DNA of 19,460 nucleotides from NBML01 sp029939535 (GCA_029939535.1 JAOZST010000063.1:1-19460); one strand, 5' to 3'; shown: positions 6,424-15,010, numbered from the stretch's first letter. Numbers and translations: made by a program. Notes: a model not told the origin generated them from the letters alone.

Positions 6424-8148
6424 TTAAAAATACTCAGGGCTCCATCGCATTTTTTCAACCAGGGTATTAAGTCTTTCCACATCATTGTTGTGTTTGAATC
6501 TGGAAAAGGCACAATCATCCTGGGTAACTTTGGCTTTAATGGCTTCAGCTCCAACCCGTCTGGCCACTTCCAGGGAAATCAGGTTTAATTGATCCAGGGG
6601 TGGAAAAAGAATGCCATTTTCAAGGTCTTCTTCACTGACAGATTCTGCCAGGGCATGGGCTGCTGCGGAAAAGAATACCGGCAATACCTTTGTGGCACCC
6701 GAGGCTATAATTCCCAGGCCAACCCCGGGAAATATAAAAGCATTGTTCATCTGGCCGATTCTATAGGCTTTGTCATTGTGGACAACAGGATCAAAGGGAG
6801 ATCCGGTTGCCACAAGGGCTTTACAATTGGTCCATTCATAAATATCACTGGGAATGGCTTCCGCCTTGGTGGTGGGGTTGCTCAGGGGAAGGATAACCGG
6901 CTGGCCTGTGTTTGCAGCCACAGCATCCACGACTTCTTTTGTAAAGCAGCCAGGCTGGCCTGATGTGCCTATGAGAACTGTGACTTTTTCATTTATAACA
7001 ACATTTAACAGTGTATTGTCTTCCGGTGTTTTAAGCCATGGCATGGTCTTGGTATCTTTAGCAAATTTTTCTTTATAGGGTTCCAGGTCCCGGTCAGAGG
7101 TTACAACTCCCCTGGAATCCAGGGTAAAAATTTTTGAAATGGCCTCGTCTTTGCCCATTCCCTGTTCCATAAGTTCGGTCTGGATCTGCTCTGCAATACC
7201 TATTCCACCTGCTCCGGCACCATGAACCAGATAGACCTGTTCTGTCATTTTTTCTTTTTTAATCTTCATGGCGGCAATAACACCTGCCAGGGCAACAGAT
7301 CCTGTTCCCTGGATATCATCATTAAATGAGATAACCTCATCAAGATATTTATCCCGGAGAGTAAAGGCAATTTGTTTAGAAAAATCTTCCCACTGGCAAA
7401 GGGCTTTGGGGAATATTTTTTTAAAGGCTTTGACAAATTTTTCAACAAATTCAAAGTATTCATCACCTGTCAACCTTTTATGCCGCCAGCCAAGATATCC
7501 TGGATCATTAAGCAGTTCTTCATTGTCTGTTCCCACATCCAGGGAAATGGGCAGGCAGTGCCAGGGGGCAATACCTGCTCCCTGGGTATAGAGCATGAGC
7601 TTGCCAAGGCAGATGGGAATTCCACCGGCACCCTGGTCGCCGATTCCAAGAATACCCTGGTTATCGGTCACAACTGCCACACGGATATCCTTGTCCGTGT
7701 AATTTCTTAAAATATATTCAGCATAGTCAATGTTGTCGGGAAAAAAATGTATTCCATTGGCTTTTCTGAACATGGATGAGTATTTCTGGCAGGCAAGGCC
7801 CACAGTAGGGGTATAGATAATTGGGAGAAATTTAGTAACATCGCTGGCTATAACTGCATGGGCAAGCACCACATTTCTGTCATAAAGGCTTCTGATAAAG
7901 ATAAATTTCTCAATATCACTTTCTTTTGCATCAATGGTAGCCAGGCTTGATTGTACCTGGTCATCAAGGGTTTTAACCCGAGGAGGCAGATATCCGCTTA
8001 GTTTGAGTTTGATTCTTTCATCAATTGTAAAGGATGTACCTTTATTGATATTGTTAAAGCGTAGAATATCAAAACCCCTTAAATTTATTGAAATCCCAAT
8101 GGTGTCTCCATACTCGCCGTACTCAAAGTCATATTGATTAATTTCCAT
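6424..8148 (-). CDS. maeA: NAD-dependent malic enzyme (malate to pyruvate + CO2)
   Basis: This 574-residue protein has the length and motifs of the large (about 60 kDa) malic enzyme family. IIYTPTVGLACQKYS holds the catalytic Tyr112. TDNQGILGIGDQGAGG at 161-176 is followed by GKLMLYTQGAG with the catalytic Lys183. The metal ligands are in CQWEDF (E254, D255) and SFNDDIQGTG (D278). The nucleotide fold is VHGAGAGGIGIAE at 308-320, with an acidic residue after the second strand (TLDSRG, D344), which favours NAD over NADP. The TSGQPGCFTKEVVDAV and PLSNPTTKAEA segments are also typical. It makes pyruvate and reducing power from TCA-cycle malate. The ATG at 8148 has AAAGGAA 12 bases upstream. It sits 104 bp after aconitase in the same direction. 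The NAD preference is inferred. Confidence 0.95.
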   Translation of the reverse strand: MEINQYDFEYGEYGDTIGISINLRGFDILRFNNINKGTSFTIDERIKLKLSGYLPPRVKTLDDQVQSSLATIDAKESDIEKFIFIRSLYDRNVVLAHAVIASDVTKFLPIIYTPTVGLACQKYSSMFRKANGIHFFPDNIDYAEYILRNYTDKDIRVAVVTDNQGILGIGDQGAGGIPICLGKLMLYTQGAGIAPWHCLPISLDVGTDNEELLNDPGYLGWRHKRLTGDEYFEFVEKFVKAFKKIFPKALCQWEDFSKQIAFTLRDKYLDEVISFNDDIQGTGSVALAGVIAAMKIKKEKMTEQVYLVHGAGAGGIGIAEQIQTELMEQGMGKDEAISKIFTLDSRGVVTSDRDLEPYKEKFAKDTKTMPWLKTPEDNTLLNVVINEKVTVLIGTSGQPGCFTKEVVDAVAANTGQPVILPLSNPTTKAEAIPSDIYEWTNCKALVATGSPFDPVVHNDKAYRIGQMNNAFIFPGVGLGIIASGATKVLPVFFSAAAHALAESVSEEDLENGILFPPLDQLNLISLEVARRVGAEAIKAKVTQDDCAFSRFKHNNDVERLNTLVEKMRWSPEYF

Positions 8149-8252
8149 GATTGAAAAAATTCCTTTAATATTAAAATAATGTTAAAAACATATAAAATAT
8201 AACAATCTCTATCTTATCATAAAGTAATAAAAATGTTAAAAAAATAATGGAC

Positions 8253-10931
8253 TCATCCTTTTATCATATTTCTGAGAACATATTGTAAAATACCTTTATT
8301 TTTAATGTAATCCATCTCTATATTTGTGTTGAGCTTTACAATAACTTGAAAAATATGTTCTTGATTACCCTTACTAGCCTTGACATTTAAAAGGCTGTTG
8401 GGCTGAATATCCTTTATCCCTGAAATTTCAAAGGTTTCATCTCCCTCAAGGTTTAGACTTTCAAAGGAATCGTCTTTTTTGAAAACCAGAGGCAAAACCC
8501 CCATGCCCACCAGGTTAGACCGATGGATTCTTTCAAAGGATTCGGCAATTACGGCTTTTACTCCCAAAAGGCAGGTGCCTTTGGCTGCCCAGTCCCTGGA
8601 AGATCCTGTGCCATATTCTTTGCCTCCAAAAACCAGGAGGTCCATTTTCTGGGCCTGATATTTCTCAGCAATATCAAACACATATCCCTGTTCCTTCTCA
8701 GGAAATTTCATGGTAAGGCCGCCTGTTTCTTTTACAAGGGCATTTTTGATCCTGATGTTGGCAAATGTGCCCCGCATCATTACCTCATGGTTTCCCCGCC
8801 TGGATCCGTAGGAATTAAATTCCCAGGGTTTTATATTGCTGTCAATCAGGTATCTGCCTGCTGGATAACCCACGGGAATCGCTCCGGCAGGGGAAATGTG
8901 ATCCGTGGTAACAGTGTCTCCAAGGACCAATAAAGCCTTTGCATTTTTAATATCTTCCAGTTCCCTGATATCCGGGGAAAAATTTTTGAAAAAGGGAGGT
9001 TTACGGATATAAGTTGAATCTTCATCAAAATTGAATGTTGTACTTTCTGTAACATCAAGTTCCTGCCAGAGGGTGTCGCCTTTAAAAATATTGGCATATT
9101 GATCTTTGAAGAAACGCTTCTGTACATAGGCTTCCACAAATTGATTCACCTCCTGGGGATCAGGCCAGATGTCTTTCATGAAAATTGGATTGTTGTCAGG
9201 AGAAAATCCAAGGGGTTCTTTAAGAAGATCAATGTCAATTCTGCCGGCAATGGCATAAATAACCACAAGTATGGGTGACATGAGGAAGTTGCCTTTAACT
9301 TCCTGATGAATTCTTGCTTCAAAGTTTCTATTTCCCGACAATACAGATATGGCATCCAGTTCCTTGGATTTAATGGCCTCTTCAATATAAGGATCCAAAG
9401 GGCCGCTGTTTCCAATACAGGTCATGCAGCCGAATCCAGTGTTGTTAAAACCAAGGGTTTCAAAGTATTCCATCAGCCCGGATCCATTCAAATAATCCAG
9501 GACAACCCTGGAGCCGGGAGAGAGGGAGGTCTTGACGTACCAGGGTATGGAAAGACCTTTTTCAACAGCTTTCTTTGCCACAAGTCCGGCACCAATCATG
9601 GTATAGGGATTTGAGGTGTTTGTGCAGGAAGTGATTGCGGCAATGACAATACTGCCGTTGGTCAATGCCGGTTCCTGGTTCTCCCGATTCTTCTTGTTTT
9701 CCTTGTTTTCCTGATTTATCTGGATGTCTTTACGAATGCCAAGATCATATATTGCCAGGGTTTTTTCTTTTACTCTGGACAGGGGAATCCTGTCCTGGGG
9801 CCTTGTGGGGCCAGCTATGGAGGTTTCCATGACAGACAGGTCCACATCAATGATTTTAGAAAATACAAGTTCCCGGTCATGGGTGTTGAATAAACCGCAG
9901 GTTTTGCAATAGGCTTCCACCAGTGCTGCTGTATCAGATCTGTTGGTTTTGGTAAGATAGTCAAGGGTCTGGGTATCAACCGGAAAAAAACCTGATGTTG
10001 CACCATATTCCGGGGACATGTTGGAAATGGTGGCCCTGTCAGTAAGGGTGAGGTTCTTAAGGCCCGGACCTGTATACTCAACAATTTTTTCAACCACATT
10101 TTCTTTCCTTAATATGCTGGTCACATAAAGGGCAATATCTGTGGATGTAATCTGTTTTTTGGGTTTGCCAATAAAGTTAACACCAATGATTTCGGGCAGG
10201 TTCATATAATAGGGCTGTCCAAGCATCACCGCTTCTGCCTCTATACCGCCAACGCCCCAGCCAAGAACCCCCAGGGCATTTATCATGGTGGTATGGGAAT
10301 CCGTACCCACCAGAGTATCGGGAAAAGCAAGAATCCCCTCTGGGGTTTCACGGATAGCCACAACAGTTGCCAGGTATTCAAGGTTGATCTGATGGCAGAT
10401 ACCGGATTCAGGTGGCACTACCCTGAAGTTATCAAAATTTTTCTGGGCCCATTTCAACAATTTATAACGTTCTGCATTTCTTTCATATTCTTTTTTAGCA
10501 TTAAGAACAAAAGAATTTTTTTCCTTAAAATGGTCCACCTGAATGGAATGGTCAATGACAAGATCCACAGGAACCAGGGGATTAATTTTCCTGGGATCCA
10601 GGCCGGCCTCGTGTACTGCATCCCGCATGGCGGCAAAATCCACCACAGCTGGTACTCCTGTAAAATCCTGCATCAGGACCCGAGAAGGATAAAAAGGAAT
10701 TAGAGTTGAATCCTGGGACCTGGCTCCATAGAATTTAGCTGCTTTAACAACGTTTTCCCATTGAACAAATCCTTTATCCATATTTCTTGCAAGGTTCTCA
10801 ATGAGTATTCGAGCTGTAAAGGGAAGGTTATTTATGCCTGGCATCCCTTTTTTTTTCAGCAATTGAATATTATGAATAATAAAATCCCTGTTCTGGAATG
10901 ACAAAGTTTGTTGTAAACTGGGGTTGGGCAT
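8253..10931 (-). CDS. acnA: Aconitate hydratase A (citrate/isocitrate interconversion, [4Fe-4S])
   Basis: An 892-residue, AcnA/IRP-type aconitase of full length. Substrate and core motifs run from VLMQDFTGVPAVVDFAAMR (86-104) through LVIDHSIQVD and LVGTDSHTTMINALGVLGW. Cluster ligands are C436 in AITSCTNTSNP and C502 and C505 in GFGCMTCIGNSG. The swivelling C-terminal domain contains VLGDTVTTDHISPAG, NSYGSRRGNHEVMMRGTF and the YGTGSSRDWAAKG active-site loop. It works in the TCA cycle. An unusual charged Asn/Glu/Lys tract at 406-420 precedes the first cluster Cys. The ATG at 10931 follows AGGAG by seven bases. It lies 49 bp downstream of the acyl-CoA ligase, consistent with one transcript that carries acetyl units from fatty acids into the cycle. 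Confidence 0.97.
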   Translation of the reverse strand: MPNPSLQQTLSFQNRDFIIHNIQLLKKKGMPGINNLPFTARILIENLARNMDKGFVQWENVVKAAKFYGARSQDSTLIPFYPSRVLMQDFTGVPAVVDFAAMRDAVHEAGLDPRKINPLVPVDLVIDHSIQVDHFKEKNSFVLNAKKEYERNAERYKLLKWAQKNFDNFRVVPPESGICHQINLEYLATVVAIRETPEGILAFPDTLVGTDSHTTMINALGVLGWGVGGIEAEAVMLGQPYYMNLPEIIGVNFIGKPKKQITSTDIALYVTSILRKENVVEKIVEYTGPGLKNLTLTDRATISNMSPEYGATSGFFPVDTQTLDYLTKTNRSDTAALVEAYCKTCGLFNTHDRELVFSKIIDVDLSVMETSIAGPTRPQDRIPLSRVKEKTLAIYDLGIRKDIQINQENKENKKNRENQEPALTNGSIVIAAITSCTNTSNPYTMIGAGLVAKKAVEKGLSIPWYVKTSLSPGSRVVLDYLNGSGLMEYFETLGFNNTGFGCMTCIGNSGPLDPYIEEAIKSKELDAISVLSGNRNFEARIHQEVKGNFLMSPILVVIYAIAGRIDIDLLKEPLGFSPDNNPIFMKDIWPDPQEVNQFVEAYVQKRFFKDQYANIFKGDTLWQELDVTESTTFNFDEDSTYIRKPPFFKNFSPDIRELEDIKNAKALLVLGDTVTTDHISPAGAIPVGYPAGRYLIDSNIKPWEFNSYGSRRGNHEVMMRGTFANIRIKNALVKETGGLTMKFPEKEQGYVFDIAEKYQAQKMDLLVFGGKEYGTGSSRDWAAKGTCLLGVKAVIAESFERIHRSNLVGMGVLPLVFKKDDSFESLNLEGDETFEISGIKDIQPNSLLNVKASKGNQEHIFQVIVKLNTNIEMDYIKNKGILQYVLRNMIKG

Positions 10932-10980
10932 TTATTTCTCCTGGATTTTAACTGGCCCTTAATTCTATCTGGACTGGATT

Positions 10981-12675
10981 TTATTTGGCCTCTTCCTCAG
11001 CCCGCAGATCTTTTCTTAAAATCTTACCAACATTGGATTTGGGAAGTTCCTGCCTGAATTCAATTTCAACGGGCAGTTTGTACTTGGCAAGCTTTGTGGC
11101 ACAATAGTCTATTACTTCCTGCTGGGTCATTTCCTGATCTTCCTTGAGGATGACAAAGGCCTTGACAGCTTCTCCCCGTTTGGCATGGGGAATGCCTATA
11201 CAACAGGCTTCCAGGATTTTAGGATGTTCGAACAAAACTTCATCAATATCCCTTGGATAAACATTGTATCCACCGGACAGAATCATATCTTTGATCCTGT
11301 CAACAATATAAAAGTATCCGTCTTCATCCATTTTTGCAACGTCCCCGGTACACAGGAATCCGTCCTCGGTCAGGGTTTTCTTTGTCTCCTCTTCCTTGTT
11401 CAGGTATCCTTTCATGATCTGGGGACCGCGCATGAGCAATTCGCCAGGTTCGCCAACGGGCATTTCTATAGTATTGTCCTCAAGATCTACAATCTTACAT
11501 TCTGTGTTGGGAATGGGGATACCTATACTGCCCTGTTTCCTGATTCCGTTAAAGGGATTGATATGGGTGACTGGTGTTGATTCTGTCAGTCCGAATCCTT
11601 CCACGATAATGGAACCTGTTTTTTTCTGAAAATTGTTGATAACATCCAAAGGCAGAGGAGCGCTGCCGGAAAAGCAACCTTTGATACTTGTCAGATCTGT
11701 CTGGTCCATGGCCGGATGATCCAGCATTCCAATATACATGGTGGGAACCAGAGGTGCAAAGGTAACCTTAAATTTGCTAATGGCTTCAAGCAGGGGTTCA
11801 GGCTGGGGTTTGGGAACAAGGACATTGGCCCAGCCCATGCGGATGGCAAAGTTCATGGACACTGACATGCCAAACACATGAAAAATTGGAAGAGCTCCCA
11901 GCATAACTTCGGCACCTTTTTCAAATTTTGGGAACCATGCCTCTATCTGCTGGATCTGATAGGAAATATTTTTATGGGTGAGCATTACCCCCTTGGACAC
12001 TCCCGTTGTACCTCCGGTATACTGATACATGGCCACATCATCAATATCAACGTCAGCCTGGGTGTAATCGGGCTCATGTTTGGCAATAATATCCTTGAAT
12101 TTATACAGATCTTTTGCAGGGGAAACATCCGCTGCAAGACCTTTCTTTTTGGCTACCAAAGGAAATAAAAGTCGTTTAATAAAAGGTAGATAATCACCTA
12201 TGGAAGTATAAACAATGGTTTTTATTTTTGTTTTTTCCCGGAGTTTCACCATTCGGTTGGCCAGAAGATCCAGTGTAATCAAAAATGTTGAGTTTGAATC
12301 TGTAAATTGATGCTCAAGCTCCCTGTCAGAATAGAGAGGATTATTAAGCACAACAATCCCGCCTATTTTAAGAATTGCATAATATGCAACAGCACAGGGA
12401 ATGACATTGGGAAGCAAAATGGATACGCTGTCCCCCTTTTTAATTCCAAAAGCCTTGAGTGCGGCTGCAAATCTTGCCACCATTTCATTAAATTCCCTGA
12501 ACGTCAAAGTATAGCCCTGAAAAATTAAAGCTGGATGATCAGGAAAATTTTTAACGGATTCTTCCAGGTATTCGGGCACCAAAATATCCTGGAATTTTAG
12601 ATTGGCCTTTACACCTGATTCATAGGAATTCTGCCATATTTTTTTTGAATAAATGTTTTGATCAGACAAATTCAT
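10981..12675 (-). CDS. Long-chain fatty acid--CoA ligase (AMP-forming), FadD-like
   Basis: This 564-residue member of the ANL adenylate-forming superfamily has all core motifs: A3 YTGGTTGVSKGVMLTHKN (219-236), PIFHVFGM, A5 EGFGLTES (359-366), A7 CTGDVAKMDEDGYF (442-455), A8 VDRIKDMILSGGYNVYPRD (458-476), and A10 PKSNVGKILRKDL with catalytic Lys551. The IYPRDIDEVL-type hinge and overall length fit FadD-like long-chain ligases. It activates fatty acids to acyl-CoA at the inner face of the membrane. The start is odd: AAAGGAG abuts the ATG at 12675 with no spacer. A TTG two codons on (12669) would have the ideal six-base gap. It is flanked by the SH3 gene (44 bp upstream) and aconitase (49 bp downstream). 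Chain-length specificity cannot be read from sequence. Confidence 0.93.
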   Translation of the reverse strand: MNLSDQNIYSKKIWQNSYESGVKANLKFQDILVPEYLEESVKNFPDHPALIFQGYTLTFREFNEMVARFAAALKAFGIKKGDSVSILLPNVIPCAVAYYAILKIGGIVVLNNPLYSDRELEHQFTDSNSTFLITLDLLANRMVKLREKTKIKTIVYTSIGDYLPFIKRLLFPLVAKKKGLAADVSPAKDLYKFKDIIAKHEPDYTQADVDIDDVAMYQYTGGTTGVSKGVMLTHKNISYQIQQIEAWFPKFEKGAEVMLGALPIFHVFGMSVSMNFAIRMGWANVLVPKPQPEPLLEAISKFKVTFAPLVPTMYIGMLDHPAMDQTDLTSIKGCFSGSAPLPLDVINNFQKKTGSIIVEGFGLTESTPVTHINPFNGIRKQGSIGIPIPNTECKIVDLEDNTIEMPVGEPGELLMRGPQIMKGYLNKEEETKKTLTEDGFLCTGDVAKMDEDGYFYIVDRIKDMILSGGYNVYPRDIDEVLFEHPKILEACCIGIPHAKRGEAVKAFVILKEDQEMTQQEVIDYCATKLAKYKLPVEIEFRQELPKSNVGKILRKDLRAEEEAK

Positions 12676-12719
12676 CTCCTTTCCATAATTTGTGATTAAA
12701 GAAATACATTGTGGAGCTA

Positions 12720-13442
12720 TTACCCCAGCAGTGAACTGCTTCTCCTCTTATTTGAAGAAATACTCTGACCTATGAGCCATCCCAATAAAAGCACGCCGAC
12801 TCCGGCAAGAAACCATTTAATCATTCCTGTCTTGAAAAAACGGCTGGTTTCATTTTCCAATTGTGCAATCTTACTGGACAATTGTTTGTTTTTTTCTTCA
12901 AGAATTTTATTCTTTTCCACGATTTTACTGACATTGCTGGATTGATTTTTAAGAGTTGTATAATTGTTCTGGATTTCTGCTAACCGGGCTTCAAGAAGTT
13001 TAATTTTATCAATGGCCCCTTTATGCCCTGCTTCAAGGGCAGTTGTTTCTTTATTTTGCACCGATCCCCGGGCACTTATTTGTGCATTGAGTTGATCATA
13101 GGATGCAGAGATAGCGGCAAGTCTTGTTTCCAACTCATTCTTTTCCTGGGTTAATTTCTCAATTATCATGGCCTTTGGGGTTTCAAACATAATAAATTGT
13201 TTGTCCACCCAGCCTGTTTCACCCGAAGATAGTTTAATTTTATAGTATGCTTTCTCCTCCTCCAGAATGGCCAGGGGAGTATTGCTTTTTAAAGTTTGCA
13301 ACACAGGAAAAGATTTGCCTGGACCCTGCCTGACCGTCAAAATGAGCATATCAGAAACATAGCCGGTCCGGGCATGGGAAAAGGTGGGAAATGAAGAAAA
13401 CACCATTGCCAGAATTCCCAGATTGATGAAGATTTTTTTCAT
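12720..13442 (-). CDS. TIGR04211-type SH3 domain protein with coiled coil and C-terminal membrane anchor (YgiM-like)
   Basis: This 240-residue protein has an N-terminal signal peptide (MKKIFINLGILAMVFSSF, likely cleaved after SHA at 24). A bacterial SH3 domain at about 25-88 has LTVRQGPGKSFPVLQTL and GETGWVDKQFI. A long coiled coil follows at about 90-200, rich in E, K, L and Q. A hydrophobic helix (WFLAGVGVLLLGWLIG, about 210-225) is followed by a basic SSNKRR tail. It should be periplasmic, anchored by its C-terminus. The order matches E. coli YgiM; function is unknown, and cell-wall binding is a guess from the SH3 domain. The ATG at 13442 is chosen because it begins the signal peptide, with GGAGG 11 bases upstream. 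An in-frame TTG at 13460 overlaps that site. It is the first gene of the acyl-CoA ligase/aconitase/malic enzyme unit. Confidence 0.88.
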   Translation of the reverse strand: MKKIFINLGILAMVFSSFPTFSHARTGYVSDMLILTVRQGPGKSFPVLQTLKSNTPLAILEEEKAYYKIKLSSGETGWVDKQFIMFETPKAMIIEKLTQEKNELETRLAAISASYDQLNAQISARGSVQNKETTALEAGHKGAIDKIKLLEARLAEIQNNYTTLKNQSSNVSKIVEKNKILEEKNKQLSSKIAQLENETSRFFKTGMIKWFLAGVGVLLLGWLIGQSISSNKRRSSSLLG

Positions 13443-13484
13443 ATTATATATTGCCTCCAAAAAGTTTTTTTGTGTTCAATAACA

Positions 13485-13560
13485 ATACTTCTGGTACTTT
13501 ACAATAGTTGTTAACTGAAATCTATAAAAATACTTGCAAAATTGCGTGGAACAGAAGTAT
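13485..13560. promoter_or_regulatory. Long-spaced inverted repeat in divergent intergenic region
   Basis: ATACTTCTG (13485-13493) and CAGAAGTAT (13552-13560) are perfect 9-bp inverted arms 58 bases apart. They lie in the 224-bp region between the minus SH3 gene and the plus His-rich gene. Between and beside them TTGCAAAA occurs twice (13534-13541 and 13574-13581). I found no confident promoter for the SH3 gene here. Confidence 0.3.
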
Positions 13561-13589
13561 CAAGAGACTCATTTTGCAAAACCAAGGAA

Positions 13590-13619
13590 TTGGTAGTAAA
13601 ATCAAAAAATATTTATTAT
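13590..13619 (+). promoter_or_regulatory. Candidate sigma-70-type promoter for the His-rich gene
   Basis: TTGGTA, an 18-base spacer, then TATTAT. The start point would be near 13626, about 40 bases before the ATG at 13667. The -10 matches at 5 of 6 positions and the -35 at 4 of 6, in a very AT-rich stretch, so chance matches are possible. Confidence 0.35.
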
Positions 13620-13666
13620 AATACCAGGATTTATTTGTCTAAAACAACACTTAAAAGGAGTCTCTT

Positions 13667-13975
13667 ATGACAAACCATGAACACAGCCATAACCATGACC
13701 ATAGTCACAGTCACACCCATGAACATAGCCATTCACATAGCCATGAACATTCCCATGAACAGGGCCAGGAAATGACCCTGGAACAAAAGCTTACAACCTT
13801 GCTTTCCCACTGGATTGGCCATAATGACAGCCACAAAGATAATTATTTATCCTGGGCTGGAAAAGCAAAAGACGCGGGTTTGATTGATATGGCATCCTTT
13901 CTTGAACAGGCCGGAAGCCTGTCCCAGGAAGTAACACAAAAACTTGAAGAAGCCCTGAAGCAAGTTAAGGGGTAA
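13667..13975 (+). CDS. His-rich small protein, putative metal (Ni/Co/Zn) binding
   Basis: This 102-residue protein has two parts. Residues 4-32 are a tract in which His alternates with Ser, Glu, Asp, Asn or Thr (HSHNHDHSHSHTHEHSHSHS), a pattern typical of divalent-metal storage or delivery proteins. Residues 36-102 form a predicted helical domain with TLLSHWIGHNDSHKDNYLSWAGKA and a final amphipathic helix. That domain resembles small helical units found next to His tracts in other Desulfobacterota and archaea, but I cannot name it firmly. No signal peptide or membrane helix, so cytoplasmic. AAAGGAG lies 7 bases before the ATG. The GH3 gene starts 10 bases after its stop, so the two are probably co-transcribed. 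No hydrogenase, urease or metal transporter gene is nearby to identify the metal. Confidence 0.8.
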   Translation: MTNHEHSHNHDHSHSHTHEHSHSHSHEHSHEQGQEMTLEQKLTTLLSHWIGHNDSHKDNYLSWAGKAKDAGLIDMASFLEQAGSLSQEVTQKLEEALKQVKG

Positions 13976-13985
13976 ACTTTTTTTA

Positions 13986-14990
13986 ATGGAAAAATTTACC
14001 AGAAATTTCACATTGGAACAGATGGCTGGCCAGCGCTTAATGCTTGGATTTGAAGGTATCACCTTGAATCATGAATTGAAATCCATGATACGGGAAATCA
14101 AACCAGGTGGAATTATTCTGTTTAAATACAATATAGAGTCACCTGATCAAATTGCCAGACTCTGTGCTGATGCCCAGTCCCATGCAGCAGACTGTGGTCT
14201 GCCCCCTCTTTTTATCTCCATTGACCAGGAAGGAGGGACGGTAGACAGACTGAAGCACCCCTTCACCCGGTTCAACGGCAACCCCTATATCAACTCAAGG
14301 TCTGATGCTGAAAATTTTGCAAGGATTACAGCCCTGGAATTGTCAGGAGCAGGAATTAATATGAACCTGGCCCCTGTAATGGATGTGGTTCCAAAAGGGG
14401 TGGACAGCATAATGAAAGAAAGGGCCTTTTCAGGTGATGCACAGATTGTATCAGACCTTGGTTCAATTGTGATCAAGACCATGCAGGACCAGAAAATCAT
14501 GGCAGTTGCCAAGCATTTTCCCGGAATAGGCAGGACAATAAAGGATTCTCATTTTTTCCTGCCAATTCTGGATGTAGATCTGGACACCCTGAAGGCAACC
14601 GATATGAAGCCCTTTGAGGCTGCAAAAGATGTTGATGTGGCTGGAATTATGCTATCCCATATTTCTTATCCAGGACTGGATGACACTTGGCAGGCAAGTC
14701 TTTCACCTTTTATTGTCCAGGAACTTCTAAGGAGGGGATTGGGATATGAGGGACTGATTCTGACAGATGATCTGGATATGAAGGCCATTGGACATGATAT
14801 AAAAACCTGTGTAGATCAGATTTTGAAATCAGGAATCGATATTGCCCTGATTTGTCATAAAGGGCCTAATATAGGCATTGCATGGAAGGAAATGGTTCGT
14901 CTTCTTGGCAGCAATAAGAGTTTGTTTGCCATGGGAAATGATTCCATGGACAGAATTCTTAGATTTAAAAAAATGTATTTGTCTGCCTGA
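13986..14990 (+). CDS. Glycoside hydrolase family 3 protein, beta-N-acetylhexosaminidase (NagZ-like)
   Basis: This 334-residue single-domain GH3 barrel has GGIILFKYN (41-49), SIDQEGGTVDRL with the sugar-binding Asp80, and NLAPVMDV (127-134). AVAKHFPGIGRTIKDSH at 173-189 holds substrate-binding K176 and H177 and the D187/H189 acid-base dyad. LILTDDLDM holds nucleophile D261. NagZ enzymes cut N-acetylglucosamine from muropeptides during cell-wall recycling; that role is inferred. The usual KHFPGHG is KHFPGIG here (I181), and the stretch after it is changed too. No signal peptide, so cytosolic like NagZ. The ATG at 13986 gives the normal N-terminus, although AAGGGG is far upstream (13 bases). 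It may depend on translation of the preceding His-rich gene. Confidence 0.9.
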   Translation: MEKFTRNFTLEQMAGQRLMLGFEGITLNHELKSMIREIKPGGIILFKYNIESPDQIARLCADAQSHAADCGLPPLFISIDQEGGTVDRLKHPFTRFNGNPYINSRSDAENFARITALELSGAGINMNLAPVMDVVPKGVDSIMKERAFSGDAQIVSDLGSIVIKTMQDQKIMAVAKHFPGIGRTIKDSHFFLPILDVDLDTLKATDMKPFEAAKDVDVAGIMLSHISYPGLDDTWQASLSPFIVQELLRRGLGYEGLILTDDLDMKAIGHDIKTCVDQILKSGIDIALICHKGPNIGIAWKEMVRLLGSNKSLFAMGNDSMDRILRFKKMYLSA

Positions 14991-15010
14991 AACAAAGTAT
15001 CAATGAATAA

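Noticed and set aside
8149..8252. Promoter between aconitase and malic enzyme
   Set aside because: The 104-bp gap is so AT-rich that several loose -10-like boxes appear, none with a convincing -35; it does not prove or exclude an internal promoter.
10293..10703. Plus-strand open frame of 136 codons inside the aconitase gene
   Set aside because: It is antisense to conserved aconitase codons and matches no family.
13676..13771. Short tandem-like repeats resembling a CRISPR or satellite
   Set aside because: They are His-codon repeats (CAT/CAC alternating) in the His-rich gene, with no spacers or fixed repeat unit.
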